Shown in pieces: positions 15,024-15,036 of a stretch of 15,036 nt of DNA (its first letter is position 1; each line of letters begins with the position of its first letter). Position numbers and translations under genes: made by a program. Origin of the DNA: Flavobacteriales bacterium (GTDB taxonomy: Bacteria > Bacteroidota > Bacteroidia > Flavobacteriales > JADGDT01); the NCBI GenBank assembly GCA_023145275.1, contig JAGLEB010000005.1:1-15036 (forward strand). Reading direction: 5' to 3'. The notes under the pieces are model-generated. The model saw only the letters and a list, made by a program, of their open reading frames with translations, was not told the origin of the DNA and did not search any database.

Positions 15024-15036
15024 AAGGTTATGAGCT
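15014..15036. repeat. Right copy of the 23-bp direct repeat
   Basis: Identical base for base to 1-23 and in the same orientation. The copy supplies the last codons and stop of the possible integrase fragment. The bases before it (taatagatt) have no counterpart visible at the left end, because the left copy starts at the window edge. Confidence 0.9.

Noticed and set aside
1..15036. Window as a complete plasmid or phage genome because of the terminal repeat
   Set aside because: All genes are metabolic or regulatory and chromosomal in character; no replication, partition, mobilisation or structural phage gene is present.

Overview
The window looks like chromosomal DNA of a low-GC (roughly one-third G+C by eye) member of the Bacteroidota. 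The signs are a SusC/SusD outer-membrane pair, a FecR-type anti-sigma factor with its ECF sigma factor, lipoproteins with Bacteroidota-style lipoboxes, two proteins with C-terminal type IX secretion (T9SS) sorting domains, and genes without obvious Shine-Dalgarno sites. No rRNA, tRNA, CRISPR array, replication gene or complete transposase was seen. Genus cannot be set from the sequence; an aquatic or marine relative is plausible.

Layout. 1-429 is non-coding, with a cluster of AGGTT/AACCT boxes at the very start. 430-11627 is a block of seven genes on the + strand: ECF sigma factor, FecR-like anti-sigma factor, SusC-like TonB-dependent receptor with an STN signalling domain, SusD-like lipoprotein, LamG lipoprotein, secreted C10 (streptopain-like) cysteine peptidase with Fn3, LamG and T9SS domains, and a small secreted LamG protein with a T9SS tail. 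A strong terminator closes the block. 11740-12036 separates convergent operons and holds a hairpin, a GC-richer stretch that may be a decayed repeat or gene, and a terminator for the opposite strand. 12037-14535 is a two-gene minus-strand operon: an exported Ntn hydrolase (C45/AAT or choloylglycine hydrolase-like) and a lipoprotein with a class I glutamine-amidotransferase-like (BPL_N) domain. 14536-15036 is AT-rich and mostly empty, ending in what may be an integrase N-terminal fragment.

How the genes may work together. The first seven genes have the architecture of a polysaccharide utilisation locus with Fec-like trans-envelope signalling (STN domain to FecR to ECF sigma), but no carbohydrate-active enzyme is present. 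The only catalytic cargo is a cysteine peptidase, so I infer a locus for capturing and breaking down a protein, peptide or glycoprotein. Three consecutive genes carry LamG domains, one tethered by lipid and two exported by T9SS, which suggests several binding proteins for one ligand class. The opposite operon adds an amide-bond hydrolase and a GATase-like lipoprotein, both exported; a link to the first locus is only suggested by proximity.

The first 23 bases of the window are repeated exactly as its last 23 bases. This could be an assembly or circularisation overlap, or a real pair of direct repeats bounding the segment; the sequence alone cannot decide.
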